NCBI RefSeq assembly: GCF_001426375.1
Contig: NZ_LMEO01000024.1
Location: 1-60,863, forward strand
Source: Paenibacillus sp. Root444D2
GTDB lineage: Bacteria > Bacillota > Bacilli > Paenibacillales > NBRC-103111
Direction: 5' to 3'
Length of the DNA: 60,863 nucleotides
Shown: in pieces, positions 51,073 through 60,498 of the stretch
How the letters are laid out: each line of letters begins with the position of its first letter
How positions within the stretch are numbered: the first letter of the stretch is position 1
Notes under the pieces: model-generated
Database searches by the model: none
Told to the model about the DNA's origin: nothing
The model's input: the letters and a program-made list of their open reading frames with translations, nothing else
Position numbers and translations under genes: made by a program

Positions 51073-51468
51073 ATGAGCTCCTTGACTTTAAAGCAGTTTC
51101 AGGATCAAGTATCTGAATTGTTACTCCGTCACCGAAGTCTGCTTGACGTCTTATCCAAATTTCAACAGTCAGGCGCAGCTACTAATCGTTCCGTGGTGAA
51201 ATCTATTACGGAATGTGGATGTATTCAGGTTCATGCAGCCAAGCAAGAGTATCATCCTGAGATGACTTTGGATGAGGCCAAGGATGTACTCGGCACTCAT
51301 GTATCTGGTCACTTATGTGAACAATGCATTGAGGTCGTAAGTACGGAACTGGGTAGAAATCTCTTCTATATGTCTGCACTTAGTAACATCCTAGACGTTA
51401 ATTTGGAGCAAGTCGTTGAGAACGAATCGAAGAAATGCACAACATTGGGACTTTTCAACATGTCATGA
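51073..51468 (+). CDS. Uncharacterised plus-strand protein with CXC and CXXC
   Basis: A 131-residue protein that I cannot assign to a family with confidence. The first 40 residues look helical (FQDQVSELLLRHRSLLDVL); Cys residues come as ECGC (about 59-62) and CEQC (about 97-100), plus a late KKCTTLGLFN. These could bind a metal. An ATG at 51034 is possible, but GAGGTGG lies just before the ATG at 51073 and the upstream ATG precedes the predicted transcript start. It is the only plus-strand gene in over 55 kb, with its own promoter and terminator. Confidence 0.8.
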   Translation: MSSLTLKQFQDQVSELLLRHRSLLDVLSKFQQSGAATNRSVVKSITECGCIQVHAAKQEYHPEMTLDEAKDVLGTHVSGHLCEQCIEVVSTELGRNLFYMSALSNILDVNLEQVVENESKKCTTLGLFNMS

Positions 51469-51474
51469 AAACGA

Positions 51475-51525
51475 AAAAAGCATTTATTTTCTCTCTGAAT
51501 CATCAGAAGAAAATAAATGCTTTTT
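51475..51525. terminator. Bidirectional terminator between plus-strand ORF and pssA
   Basis: AAAAAGCATTTATTTTCT and AGAAAATAAATGCTTTTT form an 18-bp perfect stem with a 15-base loop and flanking A and T runs. Confidence 0.92.
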
Positions 51526-51541
51526 ATTTTCGAAACCTGTG

Positions 51542-52291
51542 TTAAACGTCCGATTTCACTGAATTTGTGTCGTCCATGCCGCGTCTTTTGTTCTTTCTCC
51601 GGAGACGGATGAAGAACCCATCAACGTTTTTTTTTAGGCCATATAGCGCGTACGCTAACAGGGGTACGAAAATCATTTTAGAAATAGACTCTGGCCACTT
51701 GATAGCGATCAAAATAGCTACAGCAACAATAATTGGCGTAATCCAGATCGCTGCTTTCGGAATACCCGCTTTTTTGAAGTTTGGATACTTTACTGTACTT
51801 ACCATTAAGTAAGACAACAGGATTGTACTCACTAACAACACATATACATTAATTTCGTTCACAAACAAAGCTAGTGTACAAAGAACTCCGCCCGCGGCTG
51901 GAATCGGAAGACCGATAAAATAGCCAGGCGTACCGGCAACGACATTGAAACGAGCTAAACGGAGCGCTCCACAAATCGGGAAGATTGCTGTAACAATCCA
52001 AGCAAATGCCGGACTAATTACATTCGGATCATTAAATGCAACCACATACATGATAAAAGCGGGTGCTACACCGAATGAAATGACATCGGACAGCGAATCT
52101 AACTCTTTACCGAACTCACTCTGTGCGTTCAAAGCTCTGGCTACACGTCCGTCAAGTCCATCAAGCAACATAGCGACAATGACAAGTACTGCTGCAACTC
52201 CATGTTCACCACTGAAAGCAAGAATAATTGACAATACACCTAGGAATAAGTTCCCTACTGTAAAAAGACTGGGAATTGATTTCGTTAACAT
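51542..52291 (-). CDS. pssA: CDP-diacylglycerol-serine O-phosphatidyltransferase
   Basis: A 249-residue membrane enzyme making phosphatidylserine. The CDP-alcohol phosphotransferase motif DGLDGRVARALNAQSEFGKE followed by LDSLSD supplies the eight signature residues (DG..AR..G..D..D). About seven hydrophobic helices are seen; a basic tail faces the cytosol. GAGGTGG precedes the ATG. In B. subtilis pssA lies elsewhere with psd; the link to disA is a feature I associate with Paenibacillus relatives. Confidence 0.94.
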   Translation of the reverse strand: MLTKSIPSLFTVGNLFLGVLSIILAFSGEHGVAAVLVIVAMLLDGLDGRVARALNAQSEFGKELDSLSDVISFGVAPAFIMYVVAFNDPNVISPAFAWIVTAIFPICGALRLARFNVVAGTPGYFIGLPIPAAGGVLCTLALFVNEINVYVLLVSTILLSYLMVSTVKYPNFKKAGIPKAAIWITPIIVAVAILIAIKWPESISKMIFVPLLAYALYGLKKNVDGFFIRLRRKNKRRGMDDTNSVKSDV

Positions 52292-52411
52292 ATGTTTTTG
52301 TCCACCTCTGGATTTACTATACCCTTATCTCGACTTAATAAAACCTCGACTGCATAAAACTGCCTTGCCTTAACAAAACCTCAACAATGATACTTTATGA
52401 TTGTATCTAGT

Positions 52412-53491
52412 TTAAATATGTCTGTCAATGAACACTTGTTCTTGAATTCTTTTGAGACCTTCCTTAATGGCGCGGGCTCTCACCTCTCCAATTCCGTCAA
52501 CTTCATCCAATTCTTCAATTGTCGCCATCATCATGTGAGGCAAATAACCAAACTTTTCGACCAGATTGGCAATAATGATAGACGGTAGCCGCGGAATTTT
52601 CCCTAAAATTCGGAACCCCCGAGGGGACACCGGTTCTTCGGCAATAGAATTCGTATGCGGATATCCAAGCAATCGGATGATTTGGTGCGGCTCCAGCAGT
52701 TCATCCGAGGATAACCGCTTTAAGCCTGCTTGCATTTCTTTGACGCGGTCTTCCGATAAATCACGTACATAATCTTTTACGATCAAACGCGCTTCAAGTT
52801 CCGCATTCCCGACAAGTTCTTCAAGCTGCATGCTAATGAGGCGGCCTTCATTCCCAAGCTCATTAATGTATCGGTTAATCTCGGCCTTAATGCGCAGCAC
52901 CATCTCAAACCGTGCAATGACATTGGTAACATCGTGCAAGGTTACCAATTCCTCAAACTCGGATGCGCTTAGATTGGTAAGCGACTGATCCAATACGACT
53001 TTGTAACGCTCCAATGTCTGGATCGCTTGATTCGCCTTAGTTAGGATAACACCAATATCTTTCAGCGCGTAACGCAAATTACCTTGATAAAGTGTTATAA
53101 CGTTACGCCGCTGAGAAATCGAAACAACCAACTTATTGGTTTGCTTCGCAACACGTTCGGCAGTCCTATGCCTGATTCCCGTCTCCGATGATGAGATAGA
53201 GGAATCTGGGATTAATTGTGTGTTCGCATATAGGATGCGTTTGATGTCCTCACTAAGGATAATCGCGCCATCCATTTTGGCAAGCTCATATAAATAATTG
53301 GGGGAAAAATCACAATCTATGGAAAAACCGCCATCGACGATTTCCGTTACTTCTGTACTATATCCAACTACAATAAGTCCACCCGTTTTGGCGCGTAGGA
53401 CATTCTCTAACCCATCACGGAACGGTGTACCAGGTGCTACCATTTGCAGCAGTTGGCTCATGACGTCTCGCTTTATCTCTTCTTTACTCAT
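52412..53491 (-). CDS. disA: DNA integrity scanning diadenylate cyclase DisA
   Basis: A 359-residue protein making cyclic di-AMP and scanning DNA for branched intermediates during sporulation. The cyclase domain (1-150) has MDGAIILS and GIRHRTAER; a helical linker follows, and a helix-hairpin-helix DNA-binding domain (about 295-355, [16 protein letters not shown]) ends it. The second ATG (53491) is better spaced from AGGAGG than the first. It follows the radA remnant, whose stop is 40 bp upstream. Confidence 0.97.
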   Translation of the reverse strand: MSKEEIKRDVMSQLLQMVAPGTPFRDGLENVLRAKTGGLIVVGYSTEVTEIVDGGFSIDCDFSPNYLYELAKMDGAIILSEDIKRILYANTQLIPDSSISSSETGIRHRTAERVAKQTNKLVVSISQRRNVITLYQGNLRYALKDIGVILTKANQAIQTLERYKVVLDQSLTNLSASEFEELVTLHDVTNVIARFEMVLRIKAEINRYINELGNEGRLISMQLEELVGNAELEARLIVKDYVRDLSEDRVKEMQAGLKRLSSDELLEPHQIIRLLGYPHTNSIAEEPVSPRGFRILGKIPRLPSIIIANLVEKFGYLPHMMMATIEELDEVDGIGEVRARAIKEGLKRIQEQVFIDRHI

Positions 53492-53531
53492 CATTTTCCT
53501 CCTGAAGGCTTGCAGGTTGAATGACCACGAG

Positions 53532-53749
53532 TTAACCCAGTGCCGCTTTCAATGCCTCTGCTACCGTGTTCACTCCGATAATCTCCATACCGGCGGATGA
53601 GTCCATCCCTTCAAACTTTTCTCCGGCATAATTACTCTACGGAATCCAAGCTTTTCCGCTTCCTTCACACGTTGTTCAATCCGGGATACACCGCTGACTT
53701 CTCCGGTCAACCCGATCTCACCGAACAAGTCCCGTCTATAATCTTCTTC
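53532..53749 (-). pseudogene. radA: 3' remnant of an ordinary radA, frameshifted
   Basis: On the minus strand the frame reads YRRDLFGEIGLTGEVSGVSR, then IEQRVKEAEKLGFRRVIMPEKSLKGW, which is the C-terminal Lon-like part of canonical RadA. A one-base shift near AAAAGTTTG then moves the reading to [19 protein letters not shown] and a stop, the usual RadA C-terminus next to disA. The frame has a stop right at the 5' edge (about 53750) and no start. It is the end of the native radA that would normally lie between clpC and disA. Confidence 0.9.
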
Positions 53750-53976
53750 TTAAAACAATCCCTCTACATATATAATACATTTCACATTCGAAATTCATGC
53801 TGCTTTGATCCAACCTAACACCCTTAATCCGAACTGTACTACTGAATGGAGTCCATTTGCTAAATCCTTACAACTAAGTATAACGGAAAATTCATTCCTT
53901 TAAAAGAAATTGTATATAATGAAAGATCAGTTTCAAATTGGCAGGAGTCGATATAACGCTCAACAATAGATGTTGT
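53750..53976. other. Gap between radA homologue and radA remnant
   Basis: About 227 bp, A/T-rich. No gene, repeat or convincing promoter was found. The frame of the radA homologue stays open for 37 codons past its stop, without a start; this looks like chance. The left junction with the native remnant lies near 53750. Confidence 0.5.
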
Positions 53977-55407
53977 CTAATTATCTTCCTCATCCCAAGG
54001 TGCTTTCTCCTCTTTGCCTTTGGAAGAAGCGCCAAATACAGAGTGGATGACTTGGCTCAATGTCTTACATGGGATTACCTTTATCGTAGAAAACGTAGTT
54101 GTGCTTTTCAATCCATTGAGCGCAACATAGACACGTTTGAAACCCATTCTTTCAAGCTCTCTAATTCTTAGTTCTAACGTAGGTACTTTTTTTAATTCAC
54201 CCGTTAATCCAATATCTGCGATAAATACAATATCATTGGGGATACCTTGATTCTTACAGGAAGATACAATGCTCATTATCGCGGCTAAATTTGATGATTG
54301 TTCTTTTAAACGAATACCGCCTGTCGTTTTAACAACCACGTTCTTATCATGAAGAGGGATATTGGCTCTTTGTTCCATGATGCTGATAAGTGTATTCACA
54401 TGGTCCTTTTTTAAACATTCAGCAATCCGGCTTGGGTATGGCATGAACGTGGTTGATACCAAACTTTCTATTTCCAAAATGATGGGTCTTGTGCCTTCTT
54501 TAACGACTGTTAATGCACTTCCACTAACTACATCATTCTCGTCTCTTTGTGTCATAAAGAACTCTGAGGGATTATCTATAGGTGTCAACCCTTGCTCACC
54601 CATTGTGAAAAATCCAAGCTCTCCTGTGCTGGCATAGCGATTTTTAGTCGAAAATAACTGTTTAAGCTCCTCGCCTTCCTCCCCCTCGAGAACAAGAACA
54701 GCATCTACCAAGTGTTCTAATGCTCTTAACCCAGCTAATTCGTTATCTTTGGTCATCTGCCCAACCATTATAATGGCTCTCGGTCTCTGTGCATCTTTTG
54801 CGACCTTTAAGAGAGTATTCGCGCATTCCATCGTCTGCGTGGGTGAACCAGGTCTTTGCGGATATTCTTCTAATACAAAAGTTTGAATACTATCAATAAT
54901 AATGAGGTCAGGGTCTACTTGGTCAATACAACCTAAGACATTATTCAAGCTATTATCAGAATAAACCCAAACGTTTTTATGAATATCTTGCAAGACTCGC
55001 TCTGCTCTTCTCTTTATCTGACTATCACTTTCTTCACCTGAAGCATAAAGCACCTTCAATCCTTGCTTTGCCACATCATCTGATATTTGCAATAAGAGTG
55101 TGGATTTTCCAGCACCTGGAACAGCCGTGATAATCGTAACAGAATCTTTAACTATTCCTCCACCCATTACACGATTAAATTCATTGTACTTGGTAATAAT
55201 CCTATCACTGTTTTGGGATACGGTATCTGTAAGACGGTTTATGATAACATTCTTCTTTTTGTTTATGCCCTTCTGGCCACCACTAGGAGTGTTTATAACA
55301 TCATCTTCTTCAAGGGTATTCCATTCACGACAACTACTGCACGAACCTTGCCATTTTGGATGCTCTTGACCACAACTGGTACATTTATATATGGTTTTCT
55401 TTTTCAT
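53977..55407 (-). CDS. Divergent RadA homologue replacing native radA
   Basis: A 476-residue RadA-type branch-migration ATPase. The zinc finger CTSCG (Cys9, 12) with CSSC (23, 26), Walker A AVPGAGKST (95-103), Walker B LIIIDSIQT and the C-terminal Lon-like domain (about 350-460) are complete. It differs from ordinary chromosomal RadA throughout: Walker A lacks the usual GDPGIGKS form, the KNRFG motif reads KNRYA (255-259), and the C-terminus has an extra acidic tail. Codon use is more A/T-rich than in its neighbours. GGGGAAGTG precedes the ATG. It stands where radA belongs, with a native radA remnant downstream, so a foreign origin is likely. Confidence 0.85.
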   Translation of the reverse strand: MKKKTIYKCTSCGQEHPKWQGSCSSCREWNTLEEDDVINTPSGGQKGINKKKNVIINRLTDTVSQNSDRIITKYNEFNRVMGGGIVKDSVTIITAVPGAGKSTLLLQISDDVAKQGLKVLYASGEESDSQIKRRAERVLQDIHKNVWVYSDNSLNNVLGCIDQVDPDLIIIDSIQTFVLEEYPQRPGSPTQTMECANTLLKVAKDAQRPRAIIMVGQMTKDNELAGLRALEHLVDAVLVLEGEEGEELKQLFSTKNRYASTGELGFFTMGEQGLTPIDNPSEFFMTQRDENDVVSGSALTVVKEGTRPIILEIESLVSTTFMPYPSRIAECLKKDHVNTLISIMEQRANIPLHDKNVVVKTTGGIRLKEQSSNLAAIMSIVSSCKNQGIPNDIVFIADIGLTGELKKVPTLELRIRELERMGFKRVYVALNGLKSTTTFSTIKVIPCKTLSQVIHSVFGASSKGKEEKAPWDEEDN

Positions 55408-55428
55408 AGTTAAGATTCACTTCCCCAA

Positions 55429-55557
55429 TTAATCAAATAGTTCTGCAAACTCTACCAATAACTTGATTTTTTCCATTGGAATCGTCAATTTGCTTTGCTC
55501 TTCTTGCTTTATTTCAATTTCTTTTCTCTTGTTTATTCTGCATCCACGTTCTATCAT
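55429..55557 (-). CDS. Small ORF or gene fragment before the radA homologue
   Basis: A 42-residue frame starting MIERGCRINKRKEIEIKQEE and ending LLVEFAELFD, 21 bp before the radA homologue. No clear ribosome binding site. The frame is open for nine further codons upstream, giving LCKKCIKKC, with no start codon, so the ORF may be the tail of a broken Cys-rich gene carried with the insertion. I recognise no family. The 330-bp gap 55408-55737 otherwise holds only the clpC terminator. Confidence 0.4.
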   Translation of the reverse strand: MIERGCRINKRKEIEIKQEEQSKLTIPMEKIKLLVEFAELFD

Positions 55558-55677
55558 ACATTTTTTTATACATTTCTTACATAGTTAACAAAGGTTATAC
55601 CATTTGAGATACATTATTTATTTAGTTTAACAAACTTTATTACGTTCAAAGTAGCCTCATTTGATAGGGGCTGTGAT

Positions 55678-55724
55678 AAAAAAAAAGCATTTTGCTGCAC
55701 CCTAGACAGGATGGAGCAAAATGC
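55678..55724 (-). terminator. Terminator of the ctsR-mcsAB-clpC operon
   Basis: AAGCATTTTGCT and AGCAAAATGCTT form a perfect 12-bp stem with an 18-base loop; on the minus strand T9 follows. It lies 14 nt after the clpC stop and likely marks the right edge of the original genomic context. Confidence 0.95.
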
Positions 55725-55737
55725 TTCTTTGCTTTCA

Positions 55738-58179
55738 TTATTTTGCGGCTACGCCTTCGCCCTTCAGGACGACAAGTTCGCCATCTTTCTCATCAATGGT
55801 TAAAGAGTCACCTTTGGCAATATTGCCTCTGAGAAGTTCCTCAGATAAGCGATCCTCGATATGCTTCTGAATCGCTCTGCGAAGCGGTCTTGCGCCGTAA
55901 GTCGGGTCGTACCCTTCTTTGGCAAGGAACATTTTCGCTTTGTCTGTAAGCAAGAAATCAACCTCCTGCTCTTTCAAGCGTTTGCGAAGATCGTCCGCCA
56001 TCAAAGTGACGATTTCTGCGATATGCTTCTCATCCAAGGAGTGGAAAACAATAATTTCGTCGATCCGGTTAAGGAACTCCGGACGGAAGCTTTTCTTGAG
56101 CTCGCCCATGACTTTATCCTTCATATTGGTGTAATCTCTACCTGCATCGACAGCAGCCGTAAAGCCAAGTGAAGAATTTTTCTTAATCATATCCGCGCCA
56201 ACATTGGATGTCATAATAATCAATGTGTTGCGGAAATCAACCGTGCGTCCTTTGGAATCTGTTAAGCGACCATCTTCCAGTACTTGCAGTAGAATGTTAA
56301 ACACTTCTGGATGTGCTTTCTCGATCTCATCGAGCAGTACGACCGAATATGGCTTACGGCGAACTTTCTCCGTGAGTTGACCGCCCTCTTCGTATCCAAC
56401 GTAACCCGGAGGCGCCCCTACTAATCTAGAAGTCGAGTGCTTCTCCATGTATTCCGACATATCAATTCGAACTACTGCGTTATCATCACCGAAAAGAGAT
56501 TCTGCTAATGCGCGTGCTAATTCGGTTTTACCAACACCCGTTGGTCCGAGGAATATGAAGGAGCCCATTGGACGCTTCGGATCTTTCAGACCTGCTCTAG
56601 CGCGGCGAATGGCACGGCTTACGGCTTTAACAGCTTCTTCCTGGCCAATCACTCGCTCATGAAGAATATCTTCCATTTTGAGCAGACGCTCTGTTTCTTC
56701 TTCAGCAAGTTTACTTACCGGAATTCCTGTCCAGCTCGCCACAATTTGCGCGATATCATCTGGCGTTACTTCTGTGTCCAAGCGACCTTGCTTCTCTTTC
56801 CAATCATTTTTCGTTGTATCCAACTCTTCGCGAAGCTTCTGCTCCGTATCACGAAGTCCAGCTGCTTTCTCGAATTCTTGACTTTGAACCGCTGCATCTT
56901 TCTCCTTACGGATGTTATCCAGCTTGCTCTCAAGTTGTTTCAATGAAGGCGGTGTTGTATAAGAACGCAGTCTTACTTTGGAACTCGCCTCATCGATCAA
57001 ATCGATCGCTTTATCCGGTAAGAAACGGTCCGTAATGTAACGATCGGAAAGTTTTACAGCTTCTTGGATCGCAGCATCCGTAATTTTCACACGGTGATGA
57101 GCTTCATACCGATCACGTAATCCATAAAGGATTTGAATAGCTTCCTCAGGAGATGGTTGATCTACTGTAATAGGTTGGAAACGACGCTCTAAAGCCGCAT
57201 CTTTTTCAATATACTTACGATATTCATCCAACGTTGTAGCACCAATACACTGCAGCTCGCCTCTAGCTAGAGCCGGTTTCAGGATGTTGGAGGCATCAAT
57301 TGCGCCTTCCGCTCCGCCTGCGCCAATTAAGGTGTGAAGCTCATCAATGAATAGTACGATATTGCCCGCTTGACGAATTTCGTCCATGATCTTTTTGAGA
57401 CGATCTTCGAACTCACCGCGATACTTAGTCCCTGCTACAACAGAGCCCATATCGAGCGTCATTACCCTTTTATCCTTCAACGTTTCCGGAATTTCATTAT
57501 TAATAATTTTCTGAGCAAGGCCTTCAGCAATCGCTGTTTTACCAACGCCTGGTTCACCGATCAGTACCGGATTGTTTTTCGTTCTGCGGCTCAATACTTG
57601 AATGACACGCTCAATTTCTTTGCTGCGCCCAATCACAGGATCCAGATGACCCTCTTTGGCATACGCCGTCAAATCTCTCGCTAAACCATCCAATGTAGGT
57701 GTGTTTACATTCGGATTACTACCATGACTTGGTGACACGGTCTCACTGCTTCCAAGCAATTGAAGGACTTGTTGACGTGCTTTATTCAAAGAGACACCTA
57801 AGTTATTAAGGACTCTTGCAGCAACACCTTCTCCTTCGCGAATAAGCCCGAGTAAAATATGTTCAGTCCCCACATAAGTGTGACCTAATTTTCTCGCTTC
57901 ATCCATCGAAAGTTCAATGACCTTCTTCGCTCTAGGTGTATACGCAATGTTGGTAGGCTGTTCTTGTCCTCTGCCAATCAGCGACTCAACTTCGTCTTGA
58001 ATTTTCTCAAGACCTAAGCCCAAAGCAACAAGCGCTTTAGCCGCAATGCCTTCCCCTTCACGAATAAGACCAAGTAAAATGTGCTCCGTACCAATATTGT
58101 TATGCCCTAAACGAACAGCTTCCTCTTGAGCAAGAGAGAGCACCTTTTGCGCACGTTCCGTAAATCTTCCAAACATCAT
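55738..58179 (-). CDS. clpC: ATP-dependent Clp protease ATPase ClpC
   Basis: An 813-residue Hsp100 unfoldase working with ClpP and adaptors such as McsB. Two N-terminal Clp repeats ([15 protein letters not shown] and [15 protein letters not shown]), first Walker A GEPGVGKT (about 208-215), a middle UVR-like coiled coil (about 415-450), second Walker [10 protein letters not shown], and the C-terminal [10 protein letters not shown] are all present. The ATG at 58179 has GGAGG 8 nt upstream. It ends the CtsR-controlled operon. Confidence 0.98.
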   Translation of the reverse strand: MMFGRFTERAQKVLSLAQEEAVRLGHNNIGTEHILLGLIREGEGIAAKALVALGLGLEKIQDEVESLIGRGQEQPTNIAYTPRAKKVIELSMDEARKLGHTYVGTEHILLGLIREGEGVAARVLNNLGVSLNKARQQVLQLLGSSETVSPSHGSNPNVNTPTLDGLARDLTAYAKEGHLDPVIGRSKEIERVIQVLSRRTKNNPVLIGEPGVGKTAIAEGLAQKIINNEIPETLKDKRVMTLDMGSVVAGTKYRGEFEDRLKKIMDEIRQAGNIVLFIDELHTLIGAGGAEGAIDASNILKPALARGELQCIGATTLDEYRKYIEKDAALERRFQPITVDQPSPEEAIQILYGLRDRYEAHHRVKITDAAIQEAVKLSDRYITDRFLPDKAIDLIDEASSKVRLRSYTTPPSLKQLESKLDNIRKEKDAAVQSQEFEKAAGLRDTEQKLREELDTTKNDWKEKQGRLDTEVTPDDIAQIVASWTGIPVSKLAEEETERLLKMEDILHERVIGQEEAVKAVSRAIRRARAGLKDPKRPMGSFIFLGPTGVGKTELARALAESLFGDDNAVVRIDMSEYMEKHSTSRLVGAPPGYVGYEEGGQLTEKVRRKPYSVVLLDEIEKAHPEVFNILLQVLEDGRLTDSKGRTVDFRNTLIIMTSNVGADMIKKNSSLGFTAAVDAGRDYTNMKDKVMGELKKSFRPEFLNRIDEIIVFHSLDEKHIAEIVTLMADDLRKRLKEQEVDFLLTDKAKMFLAKEGYDPTYGARPLRRAIQKHIEDRLSEELLRGNIAKGDSLTIDEKDGELVVLKGEGVAAK

Positions 58180-58239
58180 AGAGAACACCTCCAAAATTAG
58201 TATATCTATAGAAATCCTAAAGGATGAATCTTATCTTTC

Positions 58240-59301
58240 TTAAACCCTACCAAATCTTTCGCGAATCAACTCAGCCCTGCGTATATCTCGCTCTTCGGCA
58301 TTTAATTTCTCACCGGCATATTGTTGAAGAAAACCAGGTTGCGTCATCACCAACAATTCATTCAAAACATTCGATGAAACGTTGTTGATAATTCCAAGGT
58401 CAATGCCAAGTCTCACATCTGATAAACGCTGCGCGGCTTCTTTCGAATCCATGATTCCCGCATAAGATAGAATTCCTAATGAACGGTTCACACGATCTAT
58501 TATCCGCATTCGGGACTCTTGAATCAGCTTATGTCTCGCAGCACGTTCATGCTCTATAATTTGCCTTGCTACACTGTGTAAATTATCAATAATCTCATCT
58601 TCGGATTGGCCAAGCGTAATTTGATTCGATATTTGAAACAGATTTCCTAAAGCTTCGCTACCTTCCCCGTATAATCCTCTAACTGTCAACCCAACTTGCG
58701 TAACAGCTGATAAAATGCGATTAATTTGTTGGCTAAGCACCAACGCGGGTAGATGCATCATCACCGAAGCGCGGATCCCGGTACCGACATTTGTAGGGCA
58801 GCTTGTTAAGTAACCCCTTTTTTCGTCATATCCGTAATCCAGCTGTGTTTCAAAAATATCATCGATTTGGTTCGCCAAATCCCATACTTCTTTAATCTGA
58901 AAACCGGGACATAAACATTGTATGCGAAGATGATCCTCTTCGTTGATCATAATACTGATGGATTCATTTTCGCTCAAAATAACGGCACCATTCCTGGACT
59001 CGTTAGCTAAATTAGGACTAATTAAATGCTTTTCTACCAGAACCATTCGCTCAAGCTCATTCAGATCCGACAACGGGATGAGCGAAAAATTGCTTATCGT
59101 CTCCAATTCATCATTCTCAAGCACCCCGGACAAATGATCCAGTACTTCTTGTGATTGTTGATTCGTCGCTAGCATTGGATAAGGGTAGTCCCTAAGGTTA
59201 CGAGCAATGCGGATCCGACTACTGATGACGATATCCGATTCAGGCCCTTCGCCTTTCATCCATTCGCTTAATGCATCTGCTGTAAACCGCTGTGATGTCA
59301 C
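58240..59301 (-). CDS. mcsB: Protein arginine kinase McsB
   Basis: A 353-residue phosphagen-kinase-fold enzyme that phosphorylates Arg, marking proteins for ClpCP and inactivating CtsR. SSRIRIARNL binds ATP, CPTNVGTGIRAS holds the catalytic-site Cys, and RDIRRAEL at the end is the phosphoarginine-binding RDXXRA allosteric motif. The GTG at 59301 is chosen: the upstream GTG at 59310 overlaps the GGAGGT site. Confidence 0.95.
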   Translation of the reverse strand: MTSQRFTADALSEWMKGEGPESDIVISSRIRIARNLRDYPYPMLATNQQSQEVLDHLSGVLENDELETISNFSLIPLSDLNELERMVLVEKHLISPNLANESRNGAVILSENESISIMINEEDHLRIQCLCPGFQIKEVWDLANQIDDIFETQLDYGYDEKRGYLTSCPTNVGTGIRASVMMHLPALVLSQQINRILSAVTQVGLTVRGLYGEGSEALGNLFQISNQITLGQSEDEIIDNLHSVARQIIEHERAARHKLIQESRMRIIDRVNRSLGILSYAGIMDSKEAAQRLSDVRLGIDLGIINNVSSNVLNELLVMTQPGFLQQYAGEKLNAEERDIRRAELIRERFGRV

Positions 59302-59324
59302 TGGATTCACACCTCCTTACAAAC

Positions 59325-59837
59325 TCACATACCCGCAATTTTCTTCTCAATTTCACGAATTTGATCACGAATCTTTGCAGCCTGTTCGAACTCTTCTTGT
59401 TCGATACAGGACATCATATCCTTCTTGAGCGTATCAATTTCCCGCTTACATTGGATGATGCCACCACTTCGCTTAGGCACTTTCCCAACGTGAACGATAT
59501 TTCCATGCACTCTTTTGAAGAGAGGATCTAACTTTTCTGAAAAGCTTTGATAGCATGATCCGCAACCAAAACGTCCTAATTTACTAAATTGAGAATACGT
59601 AAGGCCACAGCTCTCACAACGGATCGCCTGAGACTTTGCAGCGGATAGAGATGATGGTTCGAAATCAAGTAATCCTGACAACAGATTGTGAATCGAAAAT
59701 CCGTTGGATGTTCCGGGAATCATTTCGCCCTTTTCACGAGCGCAATTCTCACAAATGTGGAACTCGTTCTTGTCTCCATTCACAATCTTCGTAAAATGAA
59801 GAGTCGCCGGTCGTTTCCCGCATTCCTGACAAATCAT
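59325..59837 (-). CDS. mcsA: McsA, activator of McsB
   Basis: A 170-residue zinc protein. Cys pairs CQECG and CENC in the first 30 residues and CESCG with CGSC near 75-95 make two treble-clef sites; a UVR motif (EQEEFEQAAKIRDQIREIE) ends the protein. It activates McsB kinase. GAGGAGG precedes the ATG. Confidence 0.94.
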   Translation of the reverse strand: MICQECGKRPATLHFTKIVNGDKNEFHICENCAREKGEMIPGTSNGFSIHNLLSGLLDFEPSSLSAAKSQAIRCESCGLTYSQFSKLGRFGCGSCYQSFSEKLDPLFKRVHGNIVHVGKVPKRSGGIIQCKREIDTLKKDMMSCIEQEEFEQAAKIRDQIREIEKKIAGM

Positions 59838-59850
59838 TTCATATGCCTCC

Positions 59851-60312
59851 TCATCTGCTAAGCAAGGATATCAGCATTGCTTTAAGAATCTTAGCCCGAA
59901 TTTCATCGCGCAGCGGGAGCTTGAAGGTCAACACATCTCTCGAAATTGCGGCCCGAATCAGGTTAGCTTCTCGTGTTGAAATATAGTGACCTTCCTGCAG
60001 TTGGTATACGAGTCCTTCTGAAGTAACTTGATCAATGTGCGTATGAATCGTGCGAAAGATGTGGTCTAAAATGGACCCGTGACTCTTGAGCTCGATTTTC
60101 TGGATACGAATGTATCCGCCACCGCCGCGCTTGCTTTCAACAATGTAACCTTTTTCCAAGGTAAACCTTGTACTGATCACATAATTGATTTGGGAAGGTA
60201 CACATTGGAACTGATCAGCTAGATCATTGCGTTGAATCTCAATAGCCCCTTCGGAACTCTGCTGCAGGACATGTTTTAAATACTGTTCAATAATTTCTGA
60301 TACGTTGCGCAT
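59851..60312 (-). CDS. ctsR: Transcriptional repressor CtsR
   Basis: A 153-residue repressor of class III heat-shock genes. A winged helix (about 1-70) contains the glycine-rich heat-sensing wing RGGGGYIRI; a helical C-terminal domain dimerises and is targeted by McsB. The ATG at 60312 follows GGGAGGACG; a TTG lies one codon upstream. The operator in its own promoter shows autoregulation. Confidence 0.97.
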   Translation of the reverse strand: MRNVSEIIEQYLKHVLQQSSEGAIEIQRNDLADQFQCVPSQINYVISTRFTLEKGYIVESKRGGGGYIRIQKIELKSHGSILDHIFRTIHTHIDQVTSEGLVYQLQEGHYISTREANLIRAAISRDVLTFKLPLRDEIRAKILKAMLISLLSR

Positions 60313-60348
60313 CAATTCGTCCTCCCAGATTGCCAGAAGTAAATTGAC

Positions 60349-60365
60349 TTTGACTTTCTTTGACC
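60349..60365 (-). promoter_or_regulatory. CtsR operator
   Basis: The minus strand reads GGTCAAA-GAA-AGTCAAA, an exact CtsR heptad tandem repeat. It lies just downstream of the -10, covering the start region. A further GTCAA follows directly. Confidence 0.95.
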
Positions 60366-60373
60366 TTAACTAG

Positions 60374-60402
60374 ATTATAATCATTTCCTTTCTTTTTGAC
60401 AA
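60374..60402 (-). promoter_or_regulatory. Sigma-A promoter of the ctsR operon
   Basis: TTGTCA (60397-60402), 17 bases, TATAAT (60374-60379) on the minus strand; start near 60367, inside the CtsR site. Confidence 0.9.
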
Positions 60403-60498
60403 GTACTGCTCCAAAAATCCAATCCTTAATGATCCGATAACCAAAAGTGAACCTTACTATTGTTGACCTTACCTACAGTTTTATTCGAAATAAAAACA

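Noticed and set aside
53860..53976. Open frame of 37 codons following the radA homologue stop
   Set aside because: No start codon or ribosome binding site, A/T-rich, no recognisable family; likely chance.
53740..55690. Direct repeats (att sites) flanking the radA insertion
   Set aside because: Short shared A/G-rich runs such as AAGAAGAAG occur near one end, but no convincing repeat of useful length was found at both ends by eye.
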